Notes: generated by a model not told the origin, from the sequence alone. A stretch of 64,000 nucleotides of DNA from Streptococcus salivarius (GCF_002094975.1 NZ_CP015283.1:915501-979500); one strand, 5' to 3'; counted from the first letter of the stretch, positions 37,713 through 47,840 are shown. Program-made: numbers and translations.

Positions 37713-38915
37713 ATGTTATCAAAATCTAAAACAACAAAGGCACTTCTTTACTCGACCGCTGCACTTTCACTTTTTGCTGCAAGTCATGTACATGCCGATG
37801 AAACTTCAAACTGGGTGGCACGTTCAGTAGATCAAATCAAAGCAGATATCGCTGTAAGTGATAACCAACAAACTTATACAGTTCAATACGGTGATACTTT
37901 GGGAAGTATCGCTGAAGCAATGGGTATCGATGTGAATGTTTTGGCTAACATCAATCAAATCACAAACATTGATTTGATTTACCCTGGGACAGTCTTGACA
38001 ACAACATACAATGCTGATAATCAAGCTGTCTCTGTTAAAGTTGAAACTCCAGCTTCAGAAACATCAACTACACCTGTGGTTGCAGAAGCTAATTTGACAA
38101 CTAACGAAGTGACTGTAAATGGTCAATCTGTAGTTGCAGCGGACTTGACAGCTCCAGTTGAAACAGTAAGCACAACAGCTACTCAAGTACCTGCTACAGA
38201 AGAGTCAACTCAAGCTGTTTCAGAAGTAACAGAAGCTATCGCATCAGCATCAGAAGCACCAGCATACGCAGAAACTGAACAACCAGTTGCTGATGCTATT
38301 GATCATGTCACTGCGTCAGCAGAGGCTACACCTGAAGCAGAAACTACTCCAGCTGCTGAAACACCAGCACAACCTGAAGTAAAAGAAGAAGCTCCAGCGG
38401 TAGAACCAGCAGCAACATCAGAAGCGTCTTCAGAAGCACCAGCGACTTCAGAAGCGCCAGCAGAACAGCCAGCGGCAGAACCAGCAGCAACATCAGAAGT
38501 AGCATCAGAAGCACCAGTAGCTTCAGAGGCACCAGCAGTACAACCTGCATCAACGAATACACTTCCAACGGATCCACACCTTCAACCACAAGCTGAAGCT
38601 TTCCGTCAAGATGTAGCAGCACAATTCGGTCTTACTGATATCGGTGGTTACCGTGAAGGTGATCCACAAGACCATGGTCAAGGACTTGCCGTTGACGTTA
38701 TGGTTCCAGTTGGTTCAGAAGTTGGTAATCAAGTCGCTCAATATGCAGTAGACAATATCTCAAATGCAGGTATCTCATATATCATCTACAGACAACAATT
38801 CTACGCACCAGTAGATAATATCTACGGACCAGCAAACACTTGGAACCAAATGCCTGACCGTGGTAGCATTACTGAAAACCACTATGACCACGTTCACGTA
38901 TCATTTAACGCATAA
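37713..38915 (+). CDS. Secreted LysM protein with M15-like C-terminal domain (Sip-like)
   Basis: 400 aa. Signal peptide about 1-28 (cut after HVHA), LysM domain about 54-97 (TYTVQYGDTLGSIAEAMG), then a long Ala/Glu/Pro/Ser/Thr-rich linker (about 100-285). The C-terminal domain (about 290-400) has DHGQGLAVDVMVP and HYDHVHVSF, as in M15-like zinc peptidase folds. The layout matches the group B streptococcal Sip/LysM immunogens. It probably binds peptidoglycan outside the cell; peptidase activity is unproven. Confidence 0.87.
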   Translation: MLSKSKTTKALLYSTAALSLFAASHVHADETSNWVARSVDQIKADIAVSDNQQTYTVQYGDTLGSIAEAMGIDVNVLANINQITNIDLIYPGTVLTTTYNADNQAVSVKVETPASETSTTPVVAEANLTTNEVTVNGQSVVAADLTAPVETVSTTATQVPATEESTQAVSEVTEAIASASEAPAYAETEQPVADAIDHVTASAEATPEAETTPAAETPAQPEVKEEAPAVEPAATSEASSEAPATSEAPAEQPAAEPAATSEVASEAPVASEAPAVQPASTNTLPTDPHLQPQAEAFRQDVAAQFGLTDIGGYREGDPQDHGQGLAVDVMVPVGSEVGNQVAQYAVDNISNAGISYIIYRQQFYAPVDNIYGPANTWNQMPDRGSITENHYDHVHVSFNA

Positions 38916-38928
38916 TTAAGAATTACAA

Positions 38929-38954
38929 AAAGTCACGCTTGGCGTGATTTTTTT
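38929..38954 (+). terminator. Terminator of the LysM protein gene
   Basis: AGTCACGC-TTG-GCGTGATT stem followed by a T-run. The T-run merges into a GATATAAT box that may serve phoH. Confidence 0.85.
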
Positions 38955-38994
38955 GATATAATGGAGAAAAAGACGAAAGAAAGAGGAACTCTAT

Positions 38995-40059
38995 TTGCAA
39001 GAGTATTCTGTTGAAATTACCCTAAATCACCCAGATGATGTCTTGTCACTTTTTGGGACCAATGAGCGCCATCTAAAACTTATTGAAGAAAACCTAAATG
39101 TTATCATTCATGCTCGAACAGAGCGTGTGCAAATCCTTGGTGATGACGAGGAAAGTGTTGAATTGGCCCGTTTGACCATTCAAGCCCTCCTTGTTTTAGT
39201 GGAGCGTGGAATGCTAGTCAACACTTCAGATGTTGTCGCAGCCTTAACCATGGCTCAAGATGGTTCGATTGACAAGTTTGTTGCCCTTTACGAAGAAGAA
39301 ATTATTAAGGACAATAGTGGCAAACCAATCCGAGTGAAGACCTTGGGGCAAAAGGTTTATGTTGATACCATTAAAAACCATGATGTGGTCTTTGGGATTG
39401 GTCCAGCTGGTACAGGGAAGACCTTTTTAGCGGTTACCCTTGCGGTTACAGCCCTTAAACGTGGTCAGGTTAAACGTATTGTTCTGACACGTCCAGCAGT
39501 TGAGGCAGGAGAGAGCCTCGGTTTCTTGCCTGGTGATCTTAAGGAAAAGGTGGATCCTTACCTTCGTCCTGTCTATGATGCCCTTTATCAAATTCTTGGT
39601 AAAGAACAAACGACCCGCCTTATGGAACGTGAAATTATTGAGATTGCCCCCCTCGCTTATATGCGTGGTCGTACCCTCGAGGATGCCTTTGTTATTCTTG
39701 ATGAGGCACAAAATACAACCATCATGCAAATGAAGATGTTCTTGACTCGTCTTGGTTTTAATTCTAAGATGATTGTCAATGGGGACATGAGTCAGATTGA
39801 CTTGCCACGTCGTGTTAAATCAGGCCTTGTCGATGCTATGGAGAAATTGAAGGGAATCAAGGCTATTGATTTTGTTCACTTCTCTGCTAGCGATGTCGTA
39901 CGTCACCCAGTTGTGGCTGATATCATTAATGCTTATGAAAAAGATGCACCTAAAGTTGACTTTGGGGAAAAATCAGAGGAAACAAACAAGGTTGAAGAAG
40001 AAACAGCGTCAGGATTGACTGAATACCCAGTTATTGGTGCTGAGGATCTTAAAAAATAA
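38995..40059 (+). CDS. phoH: PhoH-like ATPase
   Basis: 354 aa starting with TTG at 38995 (MQEYSVEITLNHPDDV in translation); AAGAGGAAC lies 8-9 bp upstream and no ATG is suitably placed. A KH-like N-terminal part is followed by the P-loop GIGPAGTGKTFLA (about residue 139), then LTRPAVEAGESLGFLPGDL and VILDEAQNTT. PhoH proteins are implicated in RNA metabolism. Its usual neighbours (ybeY, era) are not here. Confidence 0.92.
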   Translation: MQEYSVEITLNHPDDVLSLFGTNERHLKLIEENLNVIIHARTERVQILGDDEESVELARLTIQALLVLVERGMLVNTSDVVAALTMAQDGSIDKFVALYEEEIIKDNSGKPIRVKTLGQKVYVDTIKNHDVVFGIGPAGTGKTFLAVTLAVTALKRGQVKRIVLTRPAVEAGESLGFLPGDLKEKVDPYLRPVYDALYQILGKEQTTRLMEREIIEIAPLAYMRGRTLEDAFVILDEAQNTTIMQMKMFLTRLGFNSKMIVNGDMSQIDLPRRVKSGLVDAMEKLKGIKAIDFVHFSASDVVRHPVVADIINAYEKDAPKVDFGEKSEETNKVEEETASGLTEYPVIGAEDLKK

Positions 40060-40065
40060 ATAGCT

Positions 40066-40103
40066 AAAAAGAGGTTTGAGAGTAGTATTCTCAGCCTCTT
40101 TTT
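40066..40103 (+). terminator. Terminator of phoH
   Basis: AAAAAGAGG and CCTCTTTTT with an inner TGAGA/TCTCA stem, then TTCC. Confidence 0.85.
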
Positions 40104-40183
40104 CCTTTACAGTCATGTCATTAGCTTTTCCCCTAGTTTTGGTAAAATAGTATTGAATAACAGGCCAGTAAGGGGGGAGAGGT

Positions 40184-40883
40184 ATGACTAAAGCAAAAAA
40201 ATGGAAGATTGCTATCATTGTATTGCTTGGATTTGTTGCGACAGTCTTGATAGCCATAGGAGAGGGAAGATTTTGGAAGTATCAAGAGAACTATATTCCA
40301 GACGGTACTTATTAGATGATAAAATACGAGACTAAATCGGCATATTCCAATGAATTGATAAATCGGACTAAGCGGGGAGAGAATAATGATAGCTTATATG
40401 AGGATTTTATAGTAGTTGAGAATATGAAATCTCAATTTTATTATGTTTTTTATGGGGATGGGGAACCTTCTGTCTCACCATTTGAGCACGATGAAAAGCT
40501 CCCACAGACTTTTGACCCACGTACAGGGACTTTAAAACAGGATTTAACAGTCTCTGAATATAAAGCTCTAGTGATGTCTCATATTGATAAGATTTCTAAA
40601 AAGGGAGAGGAGTATTCAAGAGTAAAAGAAGTATCTGTCCAAAGGTGTATAGACGATTATAAAAAAAATGTTGAAGCAAAAAAGAACTTATGAAAAGCTC
40701 CCTAATGGTCTCGTTCTGACTGTTTATGCTAATGATGGACATATTGAGTCGCGTAGAACTTTTAAACGATTGAGCTCAGAGGAAGCCAAAGAGGTCAAAA
40801 GTGGTTATGATTGGGATTATGAGTATGCCTTGAAGCATTATAAATACAGGGAGCATTATGGGGATTATGCCATCTGGCGTTGA
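40184..40883 (+). pseudogene. Broken first member of a membrane-protein family
   Basis: ATG 40184 opens a frame with a membrane helix (KIAIIVLLGFVATVLIAIG) that stops at TAG 40313-40315, right after the family motif IPDGTY. The same frame resumes as 40316-40693 and matches the two downstream paralogues. An extra A in a six-A run near 40680 then shifts the frame; the family resumes as KRTYEKLPNGLVLTVY to 40883. One nonsense and one frameshift mutation are thus visible. Unlike its paralogues it lacks the cytosolic N-terminal domain. Confidence 0.8.
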
Positions 40884-41035
40884 ACCGCTTACCGAGCAAG
40901 TACCTCTTTACTATCGGGAATCATAACCTAATGTTTTATTAAAAAACCTTACAGTCTTTATGATAATTGTCAAATACTATTTCACCATTTATTTTGGTAC
41001 AATAGAACGGTAGACCAATAAAAAAGGAGATTATT

Positions 41036-42118
41036 ATGAACCAGCAAGAGTGGATTGAGTACTTTGAATTAGTCAACGGTCGCAAACCAACTCCCGCAGA
41101 GTTAGCTCAAGCTCAGGCAGCAGGCGAGTTTATCCTTGAACGACCTAATGTCTTTGGCTCAAATGGACAGGTGACGGAGCAAAGACCGATTAAGCCAGCT
41201 GAACCTGTGATAACGATGACGCAGCAGCCTCAGTTTGCCCAAACAACAGCAACCTTCCAACAAGTCGCACCTGCTAAAAAAGGTATGTCTAAGAAAACTA
41301 AGATTATTTTGGCATCAGTCTTTGGTTCCTTAGCAGCGATTTTACTTATTGTTGGGGGCTACTCACTATGGCGCTACCAATCAGGTAAGATTGCGGATGG
41401 AACATATGAGGTAGTAAGTTTTTCTTATTACAATGAAGATAAGAATAGAATGGTCGACGGCATTAAAGAATACAAGGATGAAGACACAAAATTGTTAGAT
41501 TTTTTAGTTGTAAAGAAAAATCAATCTAATCATTACAATTATTTAGAAAGCGATGGGAAATCTTCAATTAGTCTAATTCAAAATGAGAAATCGATTCCTC
41601 AGAAATTTGATCCTTGGAACAGAACTCAAAGTCAAGTACTTAGTGCAGATGATGTTAAAGATATTGTCACTGATTATATGAAAAAAATGTCTAAAGAGTA
41701 TTCTTTCTACTCAAAAGATGATGTTAAGAAAACTGTAAAAACAGCAGTTAGTGAATATAAAGATACTCTTAAAGAAACACGCACTTACGTAAAACATGGC
41801 GATGAATTTACGCTTAATATTTATGATAAAAAGGGTAAGTTAAAAATGACTACTACCTATAAGCTAATGAGCCGGGAAGATGGTGAAGAACGTAAGGATG
41901 ATTATGATGATGCCGTTAAGGATTACAAGAAAGACCTAAAAGAGATTAGTGACAAGTATGACGAATATAGTGACTACGGTTATGGTTATGGCTACGATTA
42001 CGGCTATGGTTATGGTAATGACTATGGTGACACCTATGGCGGATATAATGACGGTAAGAATAGTGGATCAAAATCAGATTCAAGTGATAGTAGTAAAAAA
42101 TCTAGTGATAAAATTTAA
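41036..42118 (+). CDS. Membrane-anchored protein with Tyr/Gly-rich tail
   Basis: 360 aa. The N-terminal cytosolic motif MNQQEWIEYFELVNGRKPT (shared with the 42267 paralogue) is followed by a linker, one membrane helix (about 100-121) and an extracellular domain (about 130-300) starting SGKIADGTYEVVSF. The C-terminus is a Tyr/Gly/Asp repeat (DYGYGYGYDYGYGYG), then Ser/Lys-rich. I do not know the family function. The promoter has an extended -10 TGGTACAAT. Confidence 0.82.
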   Translation: MNQQEWIEYFELVNGRKPTPAELAQAQAAGEFILERPNVFGSNGQVTEQRPIKPAEPVITMTQQPQFAQTTATFQQVAPAKKGMSKKTKIILASVFGSLAAILLIVGGYSLWRYQSGKIADGTYEVVSFSYYNEDKNRMVDGIKEYKDEDTKLLDFLVVKKNQSNHYNYLESDGKSSISLIQNEKSIPQKFDPWNRTQSQVLSADDVKDIVTDYMKKMSKEYSFYSKDDVKKTVKTAVSEYKDTLKETRTYVKHGDEFTLNIYDKKGKLKMTTTYKLMSREDGEERKDDYDDAVKDYKKDLKEISDKYDEYSDYGYGYGYDYGYGYGNDYGDTYGGYNDGKNSGSKSDSSDSSKKSSDKI

Positions 42119-42266
42119 TCAGCCAATGATGTAAATGAGTAAAGTGGTACAAGAAGAAGAGCTAAAACTCCATTCTGGTATCGCTTTTCTTTATATGAAA
42201 ATAGTCAAATAGCTTTGGAGTCTTTTTTCTGGTAGAATGGAAATATCAATGAAAAAGGGGACTTTT

Positions 42267-43127
42267 ATGAACGAAAAAGAGTGGTTAGATTATTTCGAAA
42301 CGATCAATAATCGTAAGCCGACAGAGGAAGAAATCCAACAAGCAAAAGCTAATGGGGAATTTATTTTTCAAGAGTCTAGGGACGAGGATGTTAATCCACA
42401 GCAAGCTCAGTTGAGTGACCAAGTAACACAACCCGTTTCACAAGTTGCTCCTGCTAAGACAGGCTTGTCTAAGAAAGCTAAAATTATTATTGCTTCTGTA
42501 CTGGGGGCGATTGTCCTAGTGGCGCTTTCATTTGGTGGCTATGCGTTTATGCACCTGCAAGGTGGTAAAATACCTGAAGGAACCTATCTGCTTGAAACTT
42601 ATCGCTTTTACCATAAAGATAAGAAGAAAATGGTTGATGGTATGGAATCTTTCAAGAAAAGTGGTCTAGAGGCTCATGATTTTGTTAAAGTCAAAGGTAA
42701 TAATGTTAAATTTTATTTTTATACCTTAGCTGGCGGGAACAATCTGGTTGACTTTACAGACTATGATACTGACGAATCATACCGTCCAGATGCTTGGTCT
42801 GGAACGCTTAAACCAACCATGTCACTATCTGAATACACTAAAGTCATTGACCAAGCGGTAGATAATCAATACAAAATAAGTGAATACCGAACTAAGGCTG
42901 ATAACGATGAAAGTAAAAAGATTTACGTTAAATCCTACAAAGAGTCTCTTGAAGAAACCGTTCGATACAAGGTTAAGGGTGATAAATTGATCGTCACAAC
43001 TTATAATAAGAAAGGCAAACTTACAGAAGAAAGAAGCTTTAAACGTCTTTCAAAGGATGACGTGAAAAAATTAGACTATGACTATGAACGTGATGTCAGA
43101 GCTGATAAAAAGCGCTTCCAAAACTAG
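42267..43127 (+). CDS. Membrane-anchored protein, paralogue of the previous gene
   Basis: 286 aa from ATG 42267. This start is chosen because MNEKEWLDYFETINNRKPT aligns with the paralogue start and AAAAGGGG lies upstream; in-frame ATGs at 42237 and 42249 are less likely. The layout is the same: short cytosolic motif, membrane helix (about 80-102), then an extracellular domain beginning GGKIPEGTYLLETYRF. It lacks the Tyr/Gly tail. Function unknown. Probably a recent tandem duplicate. Confidence 0.82.
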   Translation: MNEKEWLDYFETINNRKPTEEEIQQAKANGEFIFQESRDEDVNPQQAQLSDQVTQPVSQVAPAKTGLSKKAKIIIASVLGAIVLVALSFGGYAFMHLQGGKIPEGTYLLETYRFYHKDKKKMVDGMESFKKSGLEAHDFVKVKGNNVKFYFYTLAGGNNLVDFTDYDTDESYRPDAWSGTLKPTMSLSEYTKVIDQAVDNQYKISEYRTKADNDESKKIYVKSYKESLEETVRYKVKGDKLIVTTYNKKGKLTEERSFKRLSKDDVKKLDYDYERDVRADKKRFQN

Positions 43128-43135
43128 TAATGTTT

Positions 43136-43157
43136 AAAACCAGCTTAGCTGGTTTTT
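43136..43157 (+). terminator. Terminator of the paralogue gene
   Basis: AAAACCAGCT-T-AGCTGG with seven T after it. Confidence 0.85.
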
Positions 43158-43236
43158 TTAGTGTCCAAAACGTGCTATAATAAGATGTTATATCATCAGT
43201 GTTAGCCCATTTGTTAACACATGAAAGGAAATTAAA

Positions 43237-45228
43237 ATGACAAAAACATTCTACATCACAACACCTATCTACTACCCATCTGGTAAATTGCATATTGGTT
43301 CTGCCTATACAACCATTGCTTGTGACGTCTTGGCACGTTACAAACGTATGATGAACTATGATGTCTTCTACCTTACTGGGCTTGATGAACACGGCCAAAA
43401 GATTCAACAAAAGGCTGAAGAAGCAGGAATCACACCACAAGAGTATGTGGACGGTATGGCTGTTGGTGTTAAGGACCTCTGGCAACTTTTGGATATCTCA
43501 TACGATAAATTCATCCGTACGACTGATGATTACCATGAAAAAGTAGTGGCACAAGTTTTTGAGCGCTTACTTGCTCAAGATGATATTTACTTGGGTGAAT
43601 ACTCTGGTTGGTACTCAGTCTCAGATGAGGAATTCTTTACAGAAAGTCAGCTGTCGGAAGTTTTCCGTGATGAAGATGGAAATGTAACGGGAGGTATTGC
43701 TCCATCAGGACACCAAGTAGAATGGGTATCTGAAGAATCTTACTTCCTTCGTCTCAGTAAATACCAAGACCGCTTGGTAGAATTTTTCAAATCGCATCCT
43801 GATTTCATCACTCCGGATGGTCGCCTTAATGAAATGCTTAAAAACTTCATCGAGCCAGGTTTGGAAGACTTAGCCGTGTCACGCACAACCTTCACTTGGG
43901 GGGTTAAAGTCCCATCCAATCCTAAACACGTGGTCTACGTCTGGATGGATGCTCTTCTCAACTATGTGACTGCTCTTGGTTATGGTCAGGATGAGCATGC
44001 TAACTTTGACAAGTTCTGGAACGGAACTGTCTTCCACATGGTCGGAAAAGACATCCTTCGCTTCCACTCCATCTACTGGCCAATCCTCCTCATGATGTTG
44101 AACATTAAATTGCCAGAACGTTTGATTGCCCACGGTTGGTTTGTCATGAAAGACGGTAAGATGTCTAAGTCTAAAGGAAATGTGATCTATCCAGAAATGT
44201 TGGTAGAACGTTTTGGTCTTGATCCACTCCGTTACTACCTCATGCGTAGTCTTCCTGTCGGTTCAGATGGTACCTTCACACCAGAAGACTATGTGGCTCG
44301 TATTAACTACGAGTTGGCTAATGACCTTGGAAACCTCCTCAACCGAACAGTTGCCATGATTAACAAGTATTTCGGTGGTCAAGTGCCTGCCTATGTTGAG
44401 AACGTTACAGACTTTGATGCTGATTTGGCTAAGGTTGTGGCTGAAAATATCGAAGAGTTCCACAAACAAATGAACGCTGTAGATTTCCCACGTGCCTTGG
44501 ACGCCGTTTGGAACATCATTTCACGTACCAATAAGTATATTGATGAAACAGCTCCATGGGTTCTCGCCAAAGAAGATGGTGACAAGGAACAATTGGCAGC
44601 AGTTATGGCTCACTTGGCTGCTAGTCTTCGTGTCGTTGCCCACCTCATTCAACCATTCATGATGACCACTTCAAATGCCATTATGGAACAGCTCGGATTG
44701 TCAGGAGCGTTTGACCTTGAAAATCTTGAACTTTCAGGATTCCCAGAAAATGTGACAGTCATTTCAAAAGGAACTCCAATCTTCCCACGTCTGGATATGG
44801 ACGAGGAAATTGCCTACATCCAATCTCAAATGAACGCAGGCAAACCTCAAGAGAAGGAATGGAACCCAGAAGAGGTTGAACTTAAGTCTGAAAAAGACCA
44901 AATCAAATTTGATGACTTTGACAAGGTTGAAATCCGTGTCGCTGAAGTTAAAGAAGTAGAAAAAGTCGAAGGTTCAGACAAATTGCTTCGCTTCCGTCTT
45001 GACGCTGGTGACGGTGAAGATCGTCAAATCCTCTCAGGTATTGCTAAATTCTATCCAAACGAACAAGAATTGGTCGGCAAGAAACTTCAAGTCGTGGCTA
45101 ATCTCAAACCACGTAAGATGATGAAGAAATATGTCAGCCAAGGTATGATTCTTTCCGCAGAACATGACGGCAAACTCACTGTCTTGACAGTAGATTCATC
45201 GGTTCCAAACGGAAGTGTGATTGGGTAA
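43237..45228 (+). CDS. metG: Methionyl-tRNA synthetase
   Basis: 663 aa. The class I HIGS motif is at residues 19-22 ([10 protein letters not shown]) and KMSKSKG is near residue 308. A C-terminal tRNA-binding EMAP-like domain (about 560-663, [20 protein letters not shown]) allows dimerisation. It charges tRNA-Met. A single-gene unit with strong ribosome site GAAAGGAAA and a downstream terminator. Confidence 0.97.
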   Translation: MTKTFYITTPIYYPSGKLHIGSAYTTIACDVLARYKRMMNYDVFYLTGLDEHGQKIQQKAEEAGITPQEYVDGMAVGVKDLWQLLDISYDKFIRTTDDYHEKVVAQVFERLLAQDDIYLGEYSGWYSVSDEEFFTESQLSEVFRDEDGNVTGGIAPSGHQVEWVSEESYFLRLSKYQDRLVEFFKSHPDFITPDGRLNEMLKNFIEPGLEDLAVSRTTFTWGVKVPSNPKHVVYVWMDALLNYVTALGYGQDEHANFDKFWNGTVFHMVGKDILRFHSIYWPILLMMLNIKLPERLIAHGWFVMKDGKMSKSKGNVIYPEMLVERFGLDPLRYYLMRSLPVGSDGTFTPEDYVARINYELANDLGNLLNRTVAMINKYFGGQVPAYVENVTDFDADLAKVVAENIEEFHKQMNAVDFPRALDAVWNIISRTNKYIDETAPWVLAKEDGDKEQLAAVMAHLAASLRVVAHLIQPFMMTTSNAIMEQLGLSGAFDLENLELSGFPENVTVISKGTPIFPRLDMDEEIAYIQSQMNAGKPQEKEWNPEEVELKSEKDQIKFDDFDKVEIRVAEVKEVEKVEGSDKLLRFRLDAGDGEDRQILSGIAKFYPNEQELVGKKLQVVANLKPRKMMKKYVSQGMILSAEHDGKLTVLTVDSSVPNGSVIG

Positions 45229-45240
45229 AATATCATAAAA

Positions 45241-45279
45241 AATAGTTTATCAATTTTTTGAATTGGGAAACTGTTTTTT
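45241..45279 (+). terminator. Terminator of metG
   Basis: AGTTT and CAATT pair with AATTG and AAACT around TTTTG, followed by six T. Confidence 0.85.
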
Positions 45280-45382
45280 ACTAATCTTCGGTTGTGAGTA
45301 AAGCGCTTGAAACACATCTTTGTTGAGTGCTTGGAAGTTTTGCTTCCTTAAAACCGGAAATCATCTACTCTTAAGGGAAGTC

Positions 45383-46870
45383 TTAAGAGGACCTAGTGTA
45401 TAAGAAAACGAGTTCAGTCGAACTCGTTTCAGAATGAAGACAAACATCGTTTTTGATGTTTGTCTTTTTTATATTCTTACCTAATTCTCCTATAATCCAA
45501 TAATATTGAGATATTTGGGTAAAATTATAGGTCTTTCCTGTCATCATTTTTACCAATTTTTTGATATTTAGACACGCTAAAGTAAGCCCAACCTTAGCTT
45601 CCATTTTGGACTTTCCTTTTTCTCTGGTATAACGTAAGTTATGATATTCTTTAGCTGTTCCGAATAACCGTTCTATCGTTTCTTTCCGGTGTTGATACCG
45701 TTCTTTCATACCACTTTGATGGCGAATATCTTCACAGACTTCTAGGGCATCTTTCCAAATATGACGCACAACAACTTTTTGGTGCTGGCGACTTTCAGTA
45801 CAAATCGCTAACAAGGGACAGGTCTTACAAATTTTAGGATTACTTTTATACTCTCGATAACCTTCACGTGTGGTTGTACGATAAGTTAATACATGGTTCT
45901 CTGGACAAAGATAACAATCAAAATGCTCGTCATAGACAAAGTCTTTTGGACGTAAAAAATCTTTCTTACCTCTTGGTCTAGTGTAAGGGAAAACTGGTGT
46001 AATCCCTTTTTCTAGAAGAAACTTGGCAATACTAGGTGTTTTATAGCCTGAATCCGCAATAATGAATTCAGGTGAGAATGGTTCTAGTTTGACAAAAAGA
46101 GCAGAGAAAGCCTGACTATCATGGATGTTTCCTGCTTCAACCGTATAAGCTAAGGCCCAGCCGTGTTTATCACAAGCTACTTGAGCATTGTAAGCGAAGA
46201 CTTCCTTATGTTCCCCCTTATGAAACCAACCACTGTCTGGGTCTGTCGTTGATTGTTTCTTAGGTTTAGCCTCGCTTTTTTTGGCGGGCTTTAAGAGCTT
46301 TTTTGCGTGTTTTCTCCTATCTAAATTAATCTCAATCTCCAGTTGTTCACTCATGAATTTAGCTTTTTGATCAATAACAACAGTTTTGTACTTATGATTA
46401 TTAGCAGCTGCCTTGATATGGGTCCCATCAATGAAGATTTCTGAGGGATCAATGAGCCCCGCTTCCAAAACATGATGAAGCACATGACTAAAAATGTGTG
46501 CTAACACTTCCTTGTTTTGAAAGCGTCGGCTATAGTTCTTACCGTAAGTTGTAAAATGAGGCACCTTATCGTTCAGAGATAAGCCAAGAAACCAACGGTA
46601 AGCCGTATTCACCTCAATATCTTTAATGGTTTGGCGCATAGAACGAATGCCATAAAAACATTGAATCAACGGAATTTTAACTAATAAAACAGGGTCTAGA
46701 CTAGGGCGACCATTATCCGAGGAATAACTATCTTCGACAAGATCATAAATAAAAGAGAAATCAATCGTTTCCTCGACTTTTCTTAGAAAATGGTCTTTAG
46801 GCACAAGTTCATCAAGCGTATAGAATCCTACTTGACGTCGATTGTATTCAGGATTTTCTTTGTGAAACAT
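45383..46870 (-). CDS. IS1182-family transposase
   Basis: 495 aa, apparently intact DDE transposase. It starts MFHKENPEYNRRQVGFYTLDELVPKDHFLRK... and has the family block YDLVEDSYSSDNGRPSLDPVLL, with IDGTHIKAAANNHKYK carrying the first catalytic Asp and IADSGYKTPS the second region. The reading frame runs through the left inverted repeat and ends in flanking DNA, so the last residues (TRSS) come from the insertion site. Confidence 0.9.
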   Translation of the reverse strand: MFHKENPEYNRRQVGFYTLDELVPKDHFLRKVEETIDFSFIYDLVEDSYSSDNGRPSLDPVLLVKIPLIQCFYGIRSMRQTIKDIEVNTAYRWFLGLSLNDKVPHFTTYGKNYSRRFQNKEVLAHIFSHVLHHVLEAGLIDPSEIFIDGTHIKAAANNHKYKTVVIDQKAKFMSEQLEIEINLDRRKHAKKLLKPAKKSEAKPKKQSTTDPDSGWFHKGEHKEVFAYNAQVACDKHGWALAYTVEAGNIHDSQAFSALFVKLEPFSPEFIIADSGYKTPSIAKFLLEKGITPVFPYTRPRGKKDFLRPKDFVYDEHFDCYLCPENHVLTYRTTTREGYREYKSNPKICKTCPLLAICTESRQHQKVVVRHIWKDALEVCEDIRHQSGMKERYQHRKETIERLFGTAKEYHNLRYTREKGKSKMEAKVGLTLACLNIKKLVKMMTGKTYNFTQISQYYWIIGELGKNIKKTNIKNDVCLHSETSSTELVFLYTRSS

Positions 46871-47004
46871 AGGAACACCTCATCAAATACCTTTTTCTTT
46901 TATTATACTCCTTCAAAGCAAGAAAAATCCCCAGAAGTATAACTTCTGAGGACTTTGTCTTCAATCTGAAACGAGTTCAGTCGAACTCGTTTTTTTATAC
47001 ACTA
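45394..47004 (-). mobile_element. IS1182-family insertion sequence, about 1.6 kb
   Basis: Terminal inverted repeats of about 51 bp (45394-45444 and 46954-47004) begin TAGTGTATAA and differ at only a few positions. Each contains a 10-bp-arm hairpin AAACGAGTTC-AGTC-GAACTCGTTT (45406-45429 and 46969-46992) that can act as an outward-facing terminator. One complete transposase lies between them. A CTCTTAAG/CTTAAGAG palindrome abuts the left end (45368-45389). No target duplication is obvious. Confidence 0.85.
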
Positions 47005-47840
47005 TATTTCAATAAATGCTTAATGCGTTCCACACTTTCATCAGGACCATAGGCATCAGGGTATCGGTCTAGTTTACTGATAGCGTCAAGGTCTGCTTGG
47101 TCTAGGTGGAAGTCGAAGCTATTAAAGTTTTCTTTCATCCGTTCGATATGGGTACTTTTAGGAATGGTCAAAATCCCTTGTTGGGTTTGCCATCTGAGGA
47201 TGACCTGGGCAACTGTCTTGCCATGTTTTTCAGCAATAGCAGTCAGAGTTGGGTCCTGAAAAATACCATCCTCTCCTCTATGAAAAGGAGCCCAGGCTTG
47301 CGTTAGGGTGCCGAATTCCTTATCAGCTTTCTGAATCAGTTTGTGTTGTTTATAGGGATGCAACTCGATTTGATTGACTGCTGGAATGACCGGTGTCTGC
47401 AAGGCAAAATCCGTCAAACGCCCTGTTGAGAAGTTAGAAACACCAATGGCTCTAATAAGTTCTTCATGCTTAAGCTCAATCATAGCACGCCAGGCACCAT
47501 GTAAGTCGCCAAAAGGTTGATGAATCAAATATAAATCAAGATAGTCAGTATCTAGTTTGCGAAGTGTTTCTTTTAGGGCTAATTTGGTATCTTCGTAGCC
47601 AAGCTGGCTAATCCAGGCTTTACTAGTCAGGAAAATATCCTCGCGAGGGATACCAGATGCCTTAATAGCACGTCCCACGGCTTCCTCATTTCGATAAAGA
47701 CTAGCAGTATCAATCAATCGAAAGCCTACAGAAAGAGCATCTTCAACGGCTTTTTGACATTCTTTTTGATCGAAAATTTGCCAGACACCAAAACCAAGCA
47801 CAGGTATTTTGATGCCATTATTAAGTGTTTGAAATTCCAT
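46995..47840 (-). CDS. Aldo/keto reductase
   Basis: 281 aa, AKR fold. The motifs GFRLIDTASLYRNEEAVGRAIK (catalytic Asp and Tyr), the Lys in FLTSKAWIS, LYLIHQPFGD and the C-terminal LTIPKSTHIERMKENFN are typical of the AKR5 type. It reduces aldehydes or ketones with NADPH. The last codons and the stop (KYSV-TAA) lie in the right inverted repeat of the IS, so the original C-terminus may be altered slightly. Probably co-transcribed with the LysR gene upstream (10 bp gap). Confidence 0.9.
   Translation of the reverse strand: MEFQTLNNGIKIPVLGFGVWQIFDQKECQKAVEDALSVGFRLIDTASLYRNEEAVGRAIKASGIPREDIFLTSKAWISQLGYEDTKLALKETLRKLDTDYLDLYLIHQPFGDLHGAWRAMIELKHEELIRAIGVSNFSTGRLTDFALQTPVIPAVNQIELHPYKQHKLIQKADKEFGTLTQAWAPFHRGEDGIFQDPTLTAIAEKHGKTVAQVILRWQTQQGILTIPKSTHIERMKENFNSFDFHLDQADLDAISKLDRYPDAYGPDESVERIKHLLKYSV

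Noticed and set aside
41970..42050. Tandem repeat considered as a CRISPR-like array
   Set aside because: It is in frame inside a coding sequence and has no spacers; no CRISPR array or cas gene was seen anywhere in the window.
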